From assembly GCA_041601535.1 (NCBI GenBank), contig JBFIHZ010000011.1:1-26375 (forward strand): a stretch of 26,375 bases of DNA, given 5' to 3'. Under the pieces are notes generated by a model. It was not told the DNA's origin, ran no database searches, and was given only the letters and a program-made list of their open reading frames with translations. The stretch is from JBFIHZ01 sp041601535. GTDB lineage: Bacteria > Pseudomonadota > Gammaproteobacteria > Xanthomonadales > SZUA-36. The position numbers and the translations under genes are program-made. Position 1 is the stretch's first letter. The number at the start of each line of letters is the position of its first letter. Of the stretch, positions 1 through 8,105 are shown one piece after another.

Positions 1-654
1 ATCAGCAAAACCTTTCGCCAGGGCAGCAAGGAAATCAAGGTGTTGCAGGGCATTGACCTGCAACTCCATCCCGGCCAGTCGGTGGCCATCGTGGGCGCGT
101 CGGGCGCCGGTAAAAGCACGCTGTTGCATATCCTCGGCGGCCTCGACCGGCCGGATACCGGCGAAGTGCGGGTGGACGGCCAATCGTTGTGGAGCCTGAG
201 CGAATCGGCTCGTGGCGCCATGCGCAACCGCACCATGGGCTTTGTTTACCAGTTCCACCACCTGCTGCCGGAATTCACCGCGCTGGAAAATGTAGCCATG
301 CCGCTGTTGATCCGCGGTGAGACCACAGCCGTGGCGCGTCAGCGCGCCACTGACCTGCTGACCAAGGTCGGGCTGGACCACCGCATGGACCACAAGCCCG
401 GCGAACTGTCCGGCGGTGAACGGCAACGTGCCGCCGTGGCCAGGGCGCTGGTGGGCGGTCCGCGCGTGGTGCTGGGCGATGAGCCCACCGGCAACCTGGA
501 TGAACGCACCGCGGCGCATGTGTATGACCTCTTGCTGGAACTCAATCGCGAGTTGAAAACCAGCCTGTTGCTGGTGACCCACGACACCCGCCTGGCGGCG
601 CGGATGGACCGTCAACTCGAACTGCACCTGGGGTGTGTCCGCTCCCTGAGTTGA
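1..654 (+). CDS. lolD: Lipoprotein-releasing ABC transporter ATPase LolD (5' end cut off by window edge)
   Basis: This is the ATPase of the LolCDE complex, which extracts outer-membrane lipoproteins from the inner membrane and hands them to LolA. The frame is open from base 1, so the true start lies outside the window; about 217 residues are visible against roughly 230 in the family. Numbering visible residues from base 1, one sees a Walker A (GASGAGKST, 32-40), a Q-loop in the typical LolD context (FVYQFHHLLPEFTALENV, Q at 84), the signature LSGGE (136-140), Walker B ending in D160-E161, and the switch histidine in VTHD (194). The FHHLLPEF stretch favours LolD over MacB- or FtsE-type ATPases. 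lolC and lolE would be expected just upstream. The GTG at 40 is not the start, because homology extends before it. The stop lies 7 bp before the comEC start. Confidence 0.93.
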   Translation: MSKTFRQGSKEIKVLQGIDLQLHPGQSVAIVGASGAGKSTLLHILGGLDRPDTGEVRVDGQSLWSLSESARGAMRNRTMGFVYQFHHLLPEFTALENVAMPLLIRGETTAVARQRATDLLTKVGLDHRMDHKPGELSGGERQRAAVARALVGGPRVVLGDEPTGNLDERTAAHVYDLLLELNRELKTSLLLVTHDTRLAARMDRQLELHLGCVRSLS

Positions 655-661
655 TGCGCCG

Positions 662-3190
662 ATGGCGGGCGGCGGGGCGGTAGCGGGGCAAAGGTTTAAC
701 TGTCTGCTCAGCCCGGTCAGCGGTTTTTCCGCTGGCGTGCTGCTGGCCGTGGTTGCTTTCAGCGCCAACTGGCCCTTGTGGCCGCTGCTGTGCTGTGTCG
801 TGTTGCTGCTGGCATGGTCGCTATACCCACGTTACTACCGGGCGGGCGGGGCGGTGACGGAAATCACCCCAGCCCCGCCTGCGCAACCACTTCCGCTCCT
901 GTATGTGACCCTGACGCTGGGGCTGTGCTGGGGTAACCATGGCCTGCGGCAGGCCCTGGACGACCGCTTGCCAGCGGAGCTTGCCGGCAGCCGACTGTCC
1001 CTGGCCGGTTCCGTGGCCGGCCTGCCGGAAGTGCAGCCGGCGTACACCCGGTTTCTGTTCCGGCCGCAGCGCGGCCAGCCATGCCCGCACAACACTGACA
1101 CGACGTGCAGCGCACTGTCGCCCGCCACAGATGTACCCACTACATTACTGGTGTACTGGTACCGCGAGGCGCCGCCACTGGTGCCGGGACAGGTCTGGCG
1201 GCTGGAATTGCAGCTCAAGCCGCCCTGGGGCCGTGTCAACTTCCATGGGCCGGACCGCGAGCGCTGGTTGTTTGCTGCTGGCATTGGCGGTCAGGCCACG
1301 GTCCGCTCCGGGCAGCTGATGGCGTCACCGGCAACCGCGCTTACCCACTGGAACCGGCTGCGGCACGCGGTGCGCGGGCGGCTGGAACAGTTCATGCCCG
1401 AGCAAGGCCGCCGTGGTCTGGTGCTGGCGCTGGCCATTGCCGACCGCAGCCAACTGAAGCAGCGCGATGCGCTCACACTCAGCCGCACCGGCACCGCTCA
1501 CCTGCTGGCCATTTCGGGATTGCACGTCGGCCTGGCCGCGGCGTTTGGCTTTTGGCTGGCGCGGCTGGTGCTGCTGCTGATCCCGCCGCGCTGCTTGCGT
1601 GGGCAAGCCTACCCGGCCGCGCTGCTGGCCAGCGGCATGGTGGCCCTGGTCTATGCCGGTCTGGCTGGCTTTGGCACGTCCACCGTGCGCGCCCTGATCA
1701 TGCTGGCCGTGGCGCTGGGCTGCCTGCTGTGGCGGCGCAACATGCAGCCAGTCAGCATATTCGGTCTGGCGCTGGCTGCGGTACTGGCCTGGGATCCGGC
1801 AGCGGCCTTGACCGCCGGCTTCTGGTTGTCATTTGGCGCGGTGGCGGTATTACTGGCCTTATTCGTCGCCCGCAGGCACCGGCCGCAGGGACGCCTCAAG
1901 CAGTTGCTGCTGGCGCAGGCGGGCATGGTCCTCGCCCTGATGCCTATGACCGCCGGCTGGTTCGGGCTGGTCAGCCCGGCTGGCGGCCTGGCCAACCTGG
2001 TTGCCATTCCCTGGGTCAGCCTGGTGGTGGTGCCGCTGGTGTTGCTGGGCCTGCTGGTGCTGCCGTTCAGCGCCGCTGCCAGCCAGCTGGTGTTTGGCTG
2101 GTCCGGTGTGCTGGGTGAAGCTCTGTTGCAGCTGCTGCGGCACATGGCCAGCTGGCCGTGGGCCGCATTTGCCTTGCCACAACCGCCTGCCTGGAGCGTG
2201 GCGCTGGCCAGCCTGGGGGGATTGCTGTTGATGCTGCCGCGCGGCCTGCCACATCGCGGCCTCGGTGTGTTGTTATTTCTGCCGTTGCTGACCTGGCCAC
2301 AACCACCGGCGGCTGGCGAGCTGCAACTGGATGTGCTCGATGCCGGGCAGGGTAGCGCGGTGCTGCTCAGCTCAGCCCATCATTTGCTGGTCTATGACAG
2401 CGGGCCAGGCAATGGCCTTGGCCACGGCCCCGGTGCAGACGCGAGCCAGAGGCTTGATGCAGGTTCCGATCGTGGCGCGGCGGCCGGCCAAAGACCTGGC
2501 GAAGCGCCACCGCCCCGGCCCTATCACCTGCTGGACAGCGTGCTGCTGCCGGCCATACGCCACAGCGGCCATAGGGCGCCCAGCCGGCTGCTGATCAGCC
2601 ACGCAGACCTTGACCATGCCGGCGGGCTGTCCGCGCTGCGCCAGCAATTTCCACGCCTGCCGGTGTGGGCCAGCCTGCCGGCCCAGCGGCCCGGTGTGCG
2701 GGCCTGTCACGATGAGCTCGAATGGGGCTGGGATGGCGTGAGCTTTCGTCTGCTGCATCCTTCGCGCTACCTGCCGTACCAGGGCAATGACAGCTCCTGT
2801 GTGCTCAGTGCCCGGCTGGGTCACAGCAGCATACTGCTCAGCGGCGATATCAGCAGCGCCATCGAGCAACGCTTGCTGGGCGCGGCCATCGCGCCGCACC
2901 AGGTGCTGCTGGTGCCACACCATGGCAGCGAGACTTCGTCCGCGCCGGAGTTTTTGCAGGGCATCGCACCGCAACTGGCCATTGCCACCGCCGGGCTGGG
3001 CAACCGCTTCGGCTTTCCGCGCCCGAACATCCGGCAGCGCTATGCGGCCGCCGGCATCCCCTTCCTGGCTACCGGGGACTGTGGCGGCATACGGGTAAAA
3101 CTGAACGCCGATGGCGGTCTGTGGGTGCGGACCGCGCGACTTCAGCGGGCGGCACCGTGGCGTTGGCCGGCCGCGCCGGGCTGCCCGTGA
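662..3190 (+). CDS. comEC: ComEC/Rec2-type DNA internalization channel protein
   Basis: ComEC is the inner-membrane channel that passes single-stranded DNA into the cytoplasm during natural transformation. The 842-residue protein has an N-terminal hydrophobic region with an OB-like segment, then a Competence domain of many hydrophobic helices (about 250-540). That domain contains the family motif ISGLHVGL near residue 284. A C-terminal metallo-beta-lactamase-like domain begins at ELQLDVLDAGQG and carries the metal motif SHADLDH near 646 and PHHGSETSS further on. A Gly/Ala/Pro-rich stretch of about 40 residues (roughly 580-620) sits between the YDSGPG strand and the LLPAIR segment, where most homologues have a short loop. 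The ATG at 662 is the first good start after lolD; a slightly later start is possible. The protein is longer than the roughly 750-residue norm, partly because of that insert. Confidence 0.92.
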   Translation: MAGGGAVAGQRFNCLLSPVSGFSAGVLLAVVAFSANWPLWPLLCCVVLLLAWSLYPRYYRAGGAVTEITPAPPAQPLPLLYVTLTLGLCWGNHGLRQALDDRLPAELAGSRLSLAGSVAGLPEVQPAYTRFLFRPQRGQPCPHNTDTTCSALSPATDVPTTLLVYWYREAPPLVPGQVWRLELQLKPPWGRVNFHGPDRERWLFAAGIGGQATVRSGQLMASPATALTHWNRLRHAVRGRLEQFMPEQGRRGLVLALAIADRSQLKQRDALTLSRTGTAHLLAISGLHVGLAAAFGFWLARLVLLLIPPRCLRGQAYPAALLASGMVALVYAGLAGFGTSTVRALIMLAVALGCLLWRRNMQPVSIFGLALAAVLAWDPAAALTAGFWLSFGAVAVLLALFVARRHRPQGRLKQLLLAQAGMVLALMPMTAGWFGLVSPAGGLANLVAIPWVSLVVVPLVLLGLLVLPFSAAASQLVFGWSGVLGEALLQLLRHMASWPWAAFALPQPPAWSVALASLGGLLLMLPRGLPHRGLGVLLFLPLLTWPQPPAAGELQLDVLDAGQGSAVLLSSAHHLLVYDSGPGNGLGHGPGADASQRLDAGSDRGAAAGQRPGEAPPPRPYHLLDSVLLPAIRHSGHRAPSRLLISHADLDHAGGLSALRQQFPRLPVWASLPAQRPGVRACHDELEWGWDGVSFRLLHPSRYLPYQGNDSSCVLSARLGHSSILLSGDISSAIEQRLLGAAIAPHQVLLVPHHGSETSSAPEFLQGIAPQLAIATAGLGNRFGFPRPNIRQRYAAAGIPFLATGDCGGIRVKLNADGGLWVRTARLQRAAPWRWPAAPGCP

Positions 3191-3312
3191 ACAAAGCCGT
3201 CTGCCGGCCTGCGACGCGGCCTGTTTCAGCTAGATCAGGGCCGCGGTTGATGGCCTCAGTGCAACGCCCCATGTATCATGCGGGATGCCTGCCCTCAATG
3301 GAGTGATATTGC

Positions 3313-3951
3313 ATGCTAGAAATCATTTATGCCGGCGGCTGGCTGATGGTGCCAATTATCCTTTGTTCCATCCTTTCCCTGACCATCACGGCCGAGCGCT
3401 TCCTGGCCCTGCGCCGTGTCAAAGTCTGTCCTGTCAGCGTGGCGGAACAGGTGGAAGAATGGGCCGCCCGGCATGAACTGGATAAACGCCATATTGACCA
3501 GTTACGTCATGGTTCAGCGCTGGGACGCATTCTGGCCGCTGCCCTGAGCAACCGCCATCGGCCGCGCGAACTGATCAAGGAAGCGGTGGAAGACACCGGC
3601 CGCCACGTGGTGCACGAACTGGAGCGTTTTCTCAATACATTGGGCACCATTGCCGGCATCTCGCCGCTGCTGGGCCTGCTGGGAACGGTGATCGGTATGA
3701 TCAAGGTTTTTGCCGCGATCAACGCGCACGGTGTGGGCGATGCCAATGTGCTGGCCGGAGGCATTTCAGAAGCCCTGATCACCACGGCCGCCGGCCTCAC
3801 CGTGGCCATTCCCAGTTATTTCTTTTACCGTTATTTCAAGGGCCGCGTGGACGAGTATGTCATTTCCATGGAGGAGCAGGCCATCAACCTGATCGAAGCC
3901 ATCGAACGCGGTAACGTGGCGCAGCTGAGTTCGCGTGTGCCCGGAGGTTAA
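3313..3951 (+). CDS. exbB: ExbB/TolQ/MotA-family proton channel protein
   Basis: This is the multi-helix stator component of a proton-motive-force transducer that works with ExbD/TolR. The 212-residue protein has an N-terminal membrane helix (about 10-30), a cytoplasmic loop, and two C-terminal helices in the conserved segment with LNTLGTIAGISPLLGLLGTV and GGISEALITTAAGLTVAIPS, the hallmark of the MotA/TolQ/ExbB family. A Shine-Dalgarno-like GGAG lies about 9 bp before the ATG. exbD follows 3 bp after the stop. Its place ahead of msbA, lpxK and kdsB matches the TolQ/TolR-like pair found next to lipid A genes in pseudomonads and xanthomonads. No tonB gene is adjacent, so the energized partner cannot be named. 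TolQ-like function is the main alternative. Confidence 0.88.
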   Translation: MLEIIYAGGWLMVPIILCSILSLTITAERFLALRRVKVCPVSVAEQVEEWAARHELDKRHIDQLRHGSALGRILAAALSNRHRPRELIKEAVEDTGRHVVHELERFLNTLGTIAGISPLLGLLGTVIGMIKVFAAINAHGVGDANVLAGGISEALITTAAGLTVAIPSYFFYRYFKGRVDEYVISMEEQAINLIEAIERGNVAQLSSRVPGG

Positions 3952-3954
3952 ACG

Positions 3955-4383
3955 GTGAAACTGCGCCAGCACAGCGGTGACGAACCGGCCCTGGACCTGA
4001 CGTCGTTGATCGACGTGGTGTTCCTGTTGCTGATTTTCTTTATGGTCAGCACCACGTTCGAACGCCAGGCCGCGCTGAAAGTGGATCTGCCGGAAGCCAG
4101 CTCGGTGGAAGCTCCGCCACAGCAAGTTGATAAGCTGGAACTGGTCATCAACGCGCAGGGTCGGATGTACCTGAATGACCAGCAACTGGTCGACGCCCGG
4201 GAACAGACCGTGAAAGCCGCCCTGCAACAAGCCGCCGGTGACAGCCGCTCGTTACCACTGATACTTCGTGCCGACCGCGAAACGCCCCATCACTACGTGG
4301 TGACGGTGATGGACGTGGCCGCACAAATGGGCTTTACCAACCTGTCGATTGCGGCCGACCGCAGCAGCGGGACCCAGCAGTGA
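3955..4383 (+). CDS. exbD: ExbD/TolR-family biopolymer transport protein
   Basis: This is the partner of the ExbB-like channel and carries the membrane-embedded aspartate essential for proton use. The 142-residue protein has a short cytoplasmic N-terminus, one membrane helix (LTSLIDVVFLLLIFFMVSTT, about 15-35) with Asp20 near the start of the helix at the expected position, and a periplasmic domain of about 100 residues. It starts with GTG at 3955, preceded by a clear GGAGG at about 3941-3945. Its stop codon overlaps the GTG start of msbA (GTGA), indicating translational coupling. The family assignment is firm. Whether the pair is called Exb or Tol is a naming choice that the sequence alone cannot settle. 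Confidence 0.88.
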   Translation: MKLRQHSGDEPALDLTSLIDVVFLLLIFFMVSTTFERQAALKVDLPEASSVEAPPQQVDKLELVINAQGRMYLNDQQLVDAREQTVKAALQQAAGDSRSLPLILRADRETPHHYVVTVMDVAAQMGFTNLSIAADRSSGTQQ

Positions 4384-6152
4384 AAACAAGCGGCACGTCT
4401 GCGCTGGCCGTATACCGGCGGCTGTGGACCTACACGCGCCGCTACTGGCCGATGTTCGCGCTCGGCCTGCTGGGTGTGAGCATCGACGCGGGCATGCAGG
4501 CAGCCTTTGTGAAATTCATGGAACCGCTGATCGACCGCGTGTTTGTAGGCAAGGATTCGGAATTCGGGCTGTGGCTGGCCGGCATCATTGCACTGATCAG
4601 TATTGGCCGGGTAATTGGCAATTTCGCCGGCGTGTATGGCATGGAATGGGTCGGGCGCAAGGTGGTGGCCGACCTGCGTTTCGAGTTGTTCCGGCAATAT
4701 GTGTCCTTGCCGGCCGCCTGGTTTGACCGCTATTCCTCCGGTCAGCTGATTTCCAAGCTGGCCTATAACAGCGAACAGGTGGCCAACGCGGCCACCAAGT
4801 CCATCGTCTCGGCGTTCCGCGACGTGGTACTGGTCATATTGCTGGTTGCCGTGATGGTGACCAGCAACCTGAAACTGACCCTGGTGATGCTGCTGCTGGT
4901 GCCGATGATCGGTTTGCTGGTAACCGTGATCAGCAAGCGCTTCCGTAAAATCAGCCACCGCATCCAGGATTCCATGGGAAATGTTTCGCACGTGACCGAA
5001 GAAGCGGTAACCGGCCACCGTGTGGTCAAGGTGTTCCAGGGCCAGGAAACGGAGATCCAGCGGTTCCAGGCGGTGAATGAAAAAACCCGGCGGCTGCACA
5101 TGCGCATGGAAGCCACCCACCTGGCAGGCTCGTCCATGGTGCAGATTGCCGCCGGCCTGGCCATCGTGTTGCTGATGATAATCGCCACCCGGCCGGACAT
5201 GCTAAACGACATTTCTGCGGGCACCTTTACTACCATTTTCTGGGCCATGGTCGGCACCATTCCGCCGTTGAAGCGCCTGACGACGGTGCAATCGCAACTG
5301 CAAAAAGGCATTGCCGCCGCTGACAGCATATTCCAGGTGCTGGACACCGAACCGGAAAAAGACAGTGGCAGTTTTTCCACCCCCCGGGTAAAGGGTGAAA
5401 TCGAATTCCGCAACGTTTCATTCAGCTACCCCGGCAGTGAGCAGCCGGTGCTGAATGACGTCAGTTTTACCGTGCCGGCAGGCAGCGTAACCGCGCTGGT
5501 CGGCCATTCCGGCAGCGGCAAAACCACGCTGGCCGGTTTGCTGCCACGGTTTTACCCCTACAGTTCGGGCCATGTGCTGCTGGATGGCCGGGAACTGGGA
5601 GAATACCGGCTGGACAACCTGCGCAGCCAGGTGGCACTGGTCAGCCAGGACGTGGTGTTGTTCAACGACACGGTGGCCGGCAATATCGCCTACGGTGCGC
5701 TGGCCGGCGCACCACGTGAGCGCATCGAGCAGGCCGCGCGCGCCGCCCATGCGATGGAATTCATCGAACGCCTGCCGCAGCAACTCGACACCCTGGTGGG
5801 TGAAAACGGCACCTTGCTGTCGGGTGGTCAGCGCCAGCGCCTGGCCATTGCCCGCGCCTTGCTGAAAGACGCCCCGATCCTGATCCTGGATGAGGCCACC
5901 TCAGCGCTGGACAATGAATCCGAGCGCGTGATCCAGCAGGCACTGGCCGAGGTGATGAAGCACCGCACCACGCTGGTCATCGCGCACCGCCTGTCCACCA
6001 TCGAGAACGCCGACCAGGTGATCGTGCTGGAGCAGGGCCGGGTGGTGGAAAGCGGCACGCACCGGCAACTGCTGGAGCAGGGCGCCGTCTACGCCAGCCT
6101 GTACCACACCCAATTCGCCACGGACAAAACCAGCCATGCGGAAGGGCGTTGA
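4380..6152 (+). CDS. msbA: Lipid A export permease/ATP-binding protein MsbA
   Basis: MsbA is a homodimeric ABC exporter that flips lipid A-core across the inner membrane. The 590-residue protein has an N-terminal six-helix ABC exporter domain (about 20-315) and a C-terminal nucleotide-binding domain. The latter shows Walker A GHSGSGKTT (near 375), signature LSGGQRQR (near 480), Walker B ILILDEATSALD (near 500) and the H-loop VIAHRLSTIE. Length matches the family norm of about 580. The GTG start overlaps the exbD stop, and the 3' end overlaps lpxK by 17 bp. Adjacency to lpxK and kdsB is the classical lipid A arrangement and makes MsbA far more likely than a generic multidrug exporter. Confidence 0.94.
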   Translation: MKTSGTSALAVYRRLWTYTRRYWPMFALGLLGVSIDAGMQAAFVKFMEPLIDRVFVGKDSEFGLWLAGIIALISIGRVIGNFAGVYGMEWVGRKVVADLRFELFRQYVSLPAAWFDRYSSGQLISKLAYNSEQVANAATKSIVSAFRDVVLVILLVAVMVTSNLKLTLVMLLLVPMIGLLVTVISKRFRKISHRIQDSMGNVSHVTEEAVTGHRVVKVFQGQETEIQRFQAVNEKTRRLHMRMEATHLAGSSMVQIAAGLAIVLLMIIATRPDMLNDISAGTFTTIFWAMVGTIPPLKRLTTVQSQLQKGIAAADSIFQVLDTEPEKDSGSFSTPRVKGEIEFRNVSFSYPGSEQPVLNDVSFTVPAGSVTALVGHSGSGKTTLAGLLPRFYPYSSGHVLLDGRELGEYRLDNLRSQVALVSQDVVLFNDTVAGNIAYGALAGAPRERIEQAARAAHAMEFIERLPQQLDTLVGENGTLLSGGQRQRLAIARALLKDAPILILDEATSALDNESERVIQQALAEVMKHRTTLVIAHRLSTIENADQVIVLEQGRVVESGTHRQLLEQGAVYASLYHTQFATDKTSHAEGR

Positions 6153-7266
6153 AAACTGGCTGAACCAGGTCTGGTACGGCGACCTGCAGGCGCCTGCCTG
6201 GCTGCGTGCGCTGTCACCGCTGTACCGCGGCCTCTACCTGATTCACCGGCACCTGCAGCGCGCCCGGCAACCGCTGGTCCTGCAGGGCAAGGCCATCGTG
6301 GTGGTGGGTAACATCACCGCCGGGGGCAGCGGCAAAACCCCGCTGGTGCTGCGTTTGTGCCGGCTGGCGCAACAGGCCGGTCTGAAACCGGGCATTGTCA
6401 GCCGCGGCTATGGCAGCCAGGTGCGTGAACGCACCCTGGTCAGCCCGGATGACAGCGCACAGCTGGTTGGCGACGAACCGTTATTGCTGGCGCGCCGCAG
6501 CGGCGTACCGGTGGTGATCGGTGCCGACCGTTGCGCCAGCGCGCAGTGGTTGTTCGAGCGCGCTATCGACCTGGTGATCAGCGACGACGGCTTGCAACAC
6601 CATCGTCTGCCGCGTTCGATCGAAATTTGCGTGGTGGATGGCGTGCGGGCATTCGGCAACGGCCATTTGCTGCCCGCCGGCCCGCTGCGTGAGCCGGTCA
6701 AACGGCTGCAGCACGTGGACTACGTGGTGGTCAATGGCGGCGAAGCCGACAGCCTTGCGCCGCGCGACCGGCTCAGCGGAGTCGGTGCCACAGGCGATCA
6801 GGACGGGCAAGCCGGCAGCCAGCGGCGCGCAAGCGAACAGGCTGGCGTCGACCTGGGCAAGGCCATTGCGATGCAACTGGTGCCTGGCATATTGCACTCA
6901 CTGCAGGGTGATCTGACCTGGCGGCTGCCGCAGTTTGCCGGTTGCAAGGTGAATGCGGTGGCCGGCATTGGCAACCCCGAGCGTTTTTTCAACGTGCTGC
7001 AACAAGCCAATTTGCAGGTTAACCGGCACCCATTCCCGGACCACCACACTTTCACCCGGGAAGACTTCGCCACGCTGCCACCGGGCCTGCCCATCATCAT
7101 GACCGAAAAAGACGCGGTAAAATGCACCGACATGAACCTGAAAAATGCCTGGTACCTGGCGGTAAACGCCCAATTGCCCGCAGCCTGGGAGCACGAACTG
7201 ATTGAGCGCGTGCGCAACCAGGTGCATGGCTGGAAGTCGGACGGCCGCAATGGAGCGGGCGCATGA
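6136..7266 (+). CDS. lpxK: Tetraacyldisaccharide 4'-kinase LpxK
   Basis: LpxK phosphorylates the 4' position of tetraacyldisaccharide-1-phosphate to form lipid IVA. The 376-residue protein has an N-terminal amphipathic segment, a P-loop (GNITAGGSGKTPL, around 58-70), the family motif SRGYGS, and the conserved DDGLQHHRLPR. The C-terminal half contains AVAGIGNPERFF, the DHHTFTRED motif and TEKDAVKC. It is about 45 residues longer than the E. coli enzyme (328). Most of the excess is a polar insert at about 202-240, rich in D, G, Q, A and S, between VVVNGGEAD and AMQLVPG. The ATG lies inside the msbA 3' end, and the stop overlaps the kdsB ATG (ATGA). Confidence 0.94.
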   Translation: MRKGVENWLNQVWYGDLQAPAWLRALSPLYRGLYLIHRHLQRARQPLVLQGKAIVVVGNITAGGSGKTPLVLRLCRLAQQAGLKPGIVSRGYGSQVRERTLVSPDDSAQLVGDEPLLLARRSGVPVVIGADRCASAQWLFERAIDLVISDDGLQHHRLPRSIEICVVDGVRAFGNGHLLPAGPLREPVKRLQHVDYVVVNGGEADSLAPRDRLSGVGATGDQDGQAGSQRRASEQAGVDLGKAIAMQLVPGILHSLQGDLTWRLPQFAGCKVNAVAGIGNPERFFNVLQQANLQVNRHPFPDHHTFTREDFATLPPGLPIIMTEKDAVKCTDMNLKNAWYLAVNAQLPAAWEHELIERVRNQVHGWKSDGRNGAGA

Positions 7267-8039
7267 GCCCGGCTGCGCAATTGCCTGAATTCCATATCGT
7301 CATTCCGGCACGCATGGCATCACAGCGTTTGCCGGACAAGCCGCTGGCGGATGTAGCCGGCCGGCCGCTGTTACAGCATGTCTGGCAGTGCGCCATGCAG
7401 GCACAGGCGGCGTCGGTGGTGGTTGCTACCGATGATGAACGCATCCGCGCTGCCGCTGAATCATTTGGCGCGCAAGCCGTCATGACGGCGCCAACACACC
7501 AGAGCGGCAGCGACCGCATCGCCGAATGCGCGCGCCTGCTCAACTGGCCGCAGGACACTCTGATCGTCAACCTGCAAGGGGATGAACCGCTGATGCCGCC
7601 GGCCTGTCTGCAGCAGGTGGCCTGCCTGCTGGCAGATGACCCCGACGCCGCCATGGCCAGCCTGTTCTGGCCGCTGGAGCAGGCGGAGGAAATCAACAAC
7701 CCCAACGTGGTCAAGGTGGTCACGGCCAGCGATGGCAGCGCGCTGATATTCAGCCGTTCGGTGATACCGTATCCGCGCGAGCACTCTGATCTGCAAGCGG
7801 CGCTGGCGGCCGGCCAGCGCTGGAAGCGGCACGTCGGCTTGTATGCCTACCGCGCCGGTGCATTGCAGGCCATGGCCGGTACCGCACCCACCCCACTGGA
7901 ACAAAGCGAAAAACTGGAACAGCTGCGCGTGCTGGAAAGCGGTGGCCGCATAGCTATGGCGCAAGCCTGCGAGGCCATCCCTGCCGGCGTGGACACAGCT
8001 GCCGATCTGGAGCGGGTGCGACAGGTTTTACAGCACTGA
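7263..8039 (+). CDS. kdsB: 3-deoxy-manno-octulosonate cytidylyltransferase KdsB
   Basis: KdsB activates Kdo as CMP-Kdo for the inner core of LPS in the cytoplasm. The 258-residue protein matches the family length. It has the N-terminal nucleotide-binding motif IPARMASQRLPDKPL, then VVVATDDERI, the conserved NLQGDEPLMPP, a central HVGLYAYR motif, and EQSEKLEQLRVLE near the C-terminus. The ATG at 7263 overlaps the lpxK stop (ATGA), so the two are probably translationally coupled. It is the last gene of the envelope block; a short AT-rich spacer then separates it from uvrC. Confidence 0.96.
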   Translation: MSPAAQLPEFHIVIPARMASQRLPDKPLADVAGRPLLQHVWQCAMQAQAASVVVATDDERIRAAAESFGAQAVMTAPTHQSGSDRIAECARLLNWPQDTLIVNLQGDEPLMPPACLQQVACLLADDPDAAMASLFWPLEQAEEINNPNVVKVVTASDGSALIFSRSVIPYPREHSDLQAALAAGQRWKRHVGLYAYRAGALQAMAGTAPTPLEQSEKLEQLRVLESGGRIAMAQACEAIPAGVDTAADLERVRQVLQH

Positions 8040-8105
8040 CAGCACGCCGATCATATTTAATGCTATTTCTTGATCTAACTCATAACCTACTGAATATATA
8101 AGGAT
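8040..8105 (+). promoter_or_regulatory. AT-rich leader and probable promoter of uvrC
   Basis: This 66-bp spacer is strikingly AT-rich compared with the GC-rich coding sequence around it. A -35-like TTGATC occurs at 8070-8075, and AT-rich -10-like sequence lies at about 8091-8100, roughly 17 bp further on. AAGGA at 8100-8104 almost touches the ATG at 8106, which is too close for an ideal Shine-Dalgarno. If the -10 assignment is right, the 5' leader would be very short. The boxes are weak matches and the call rests mostly on base composition. Confidence 0.4.
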
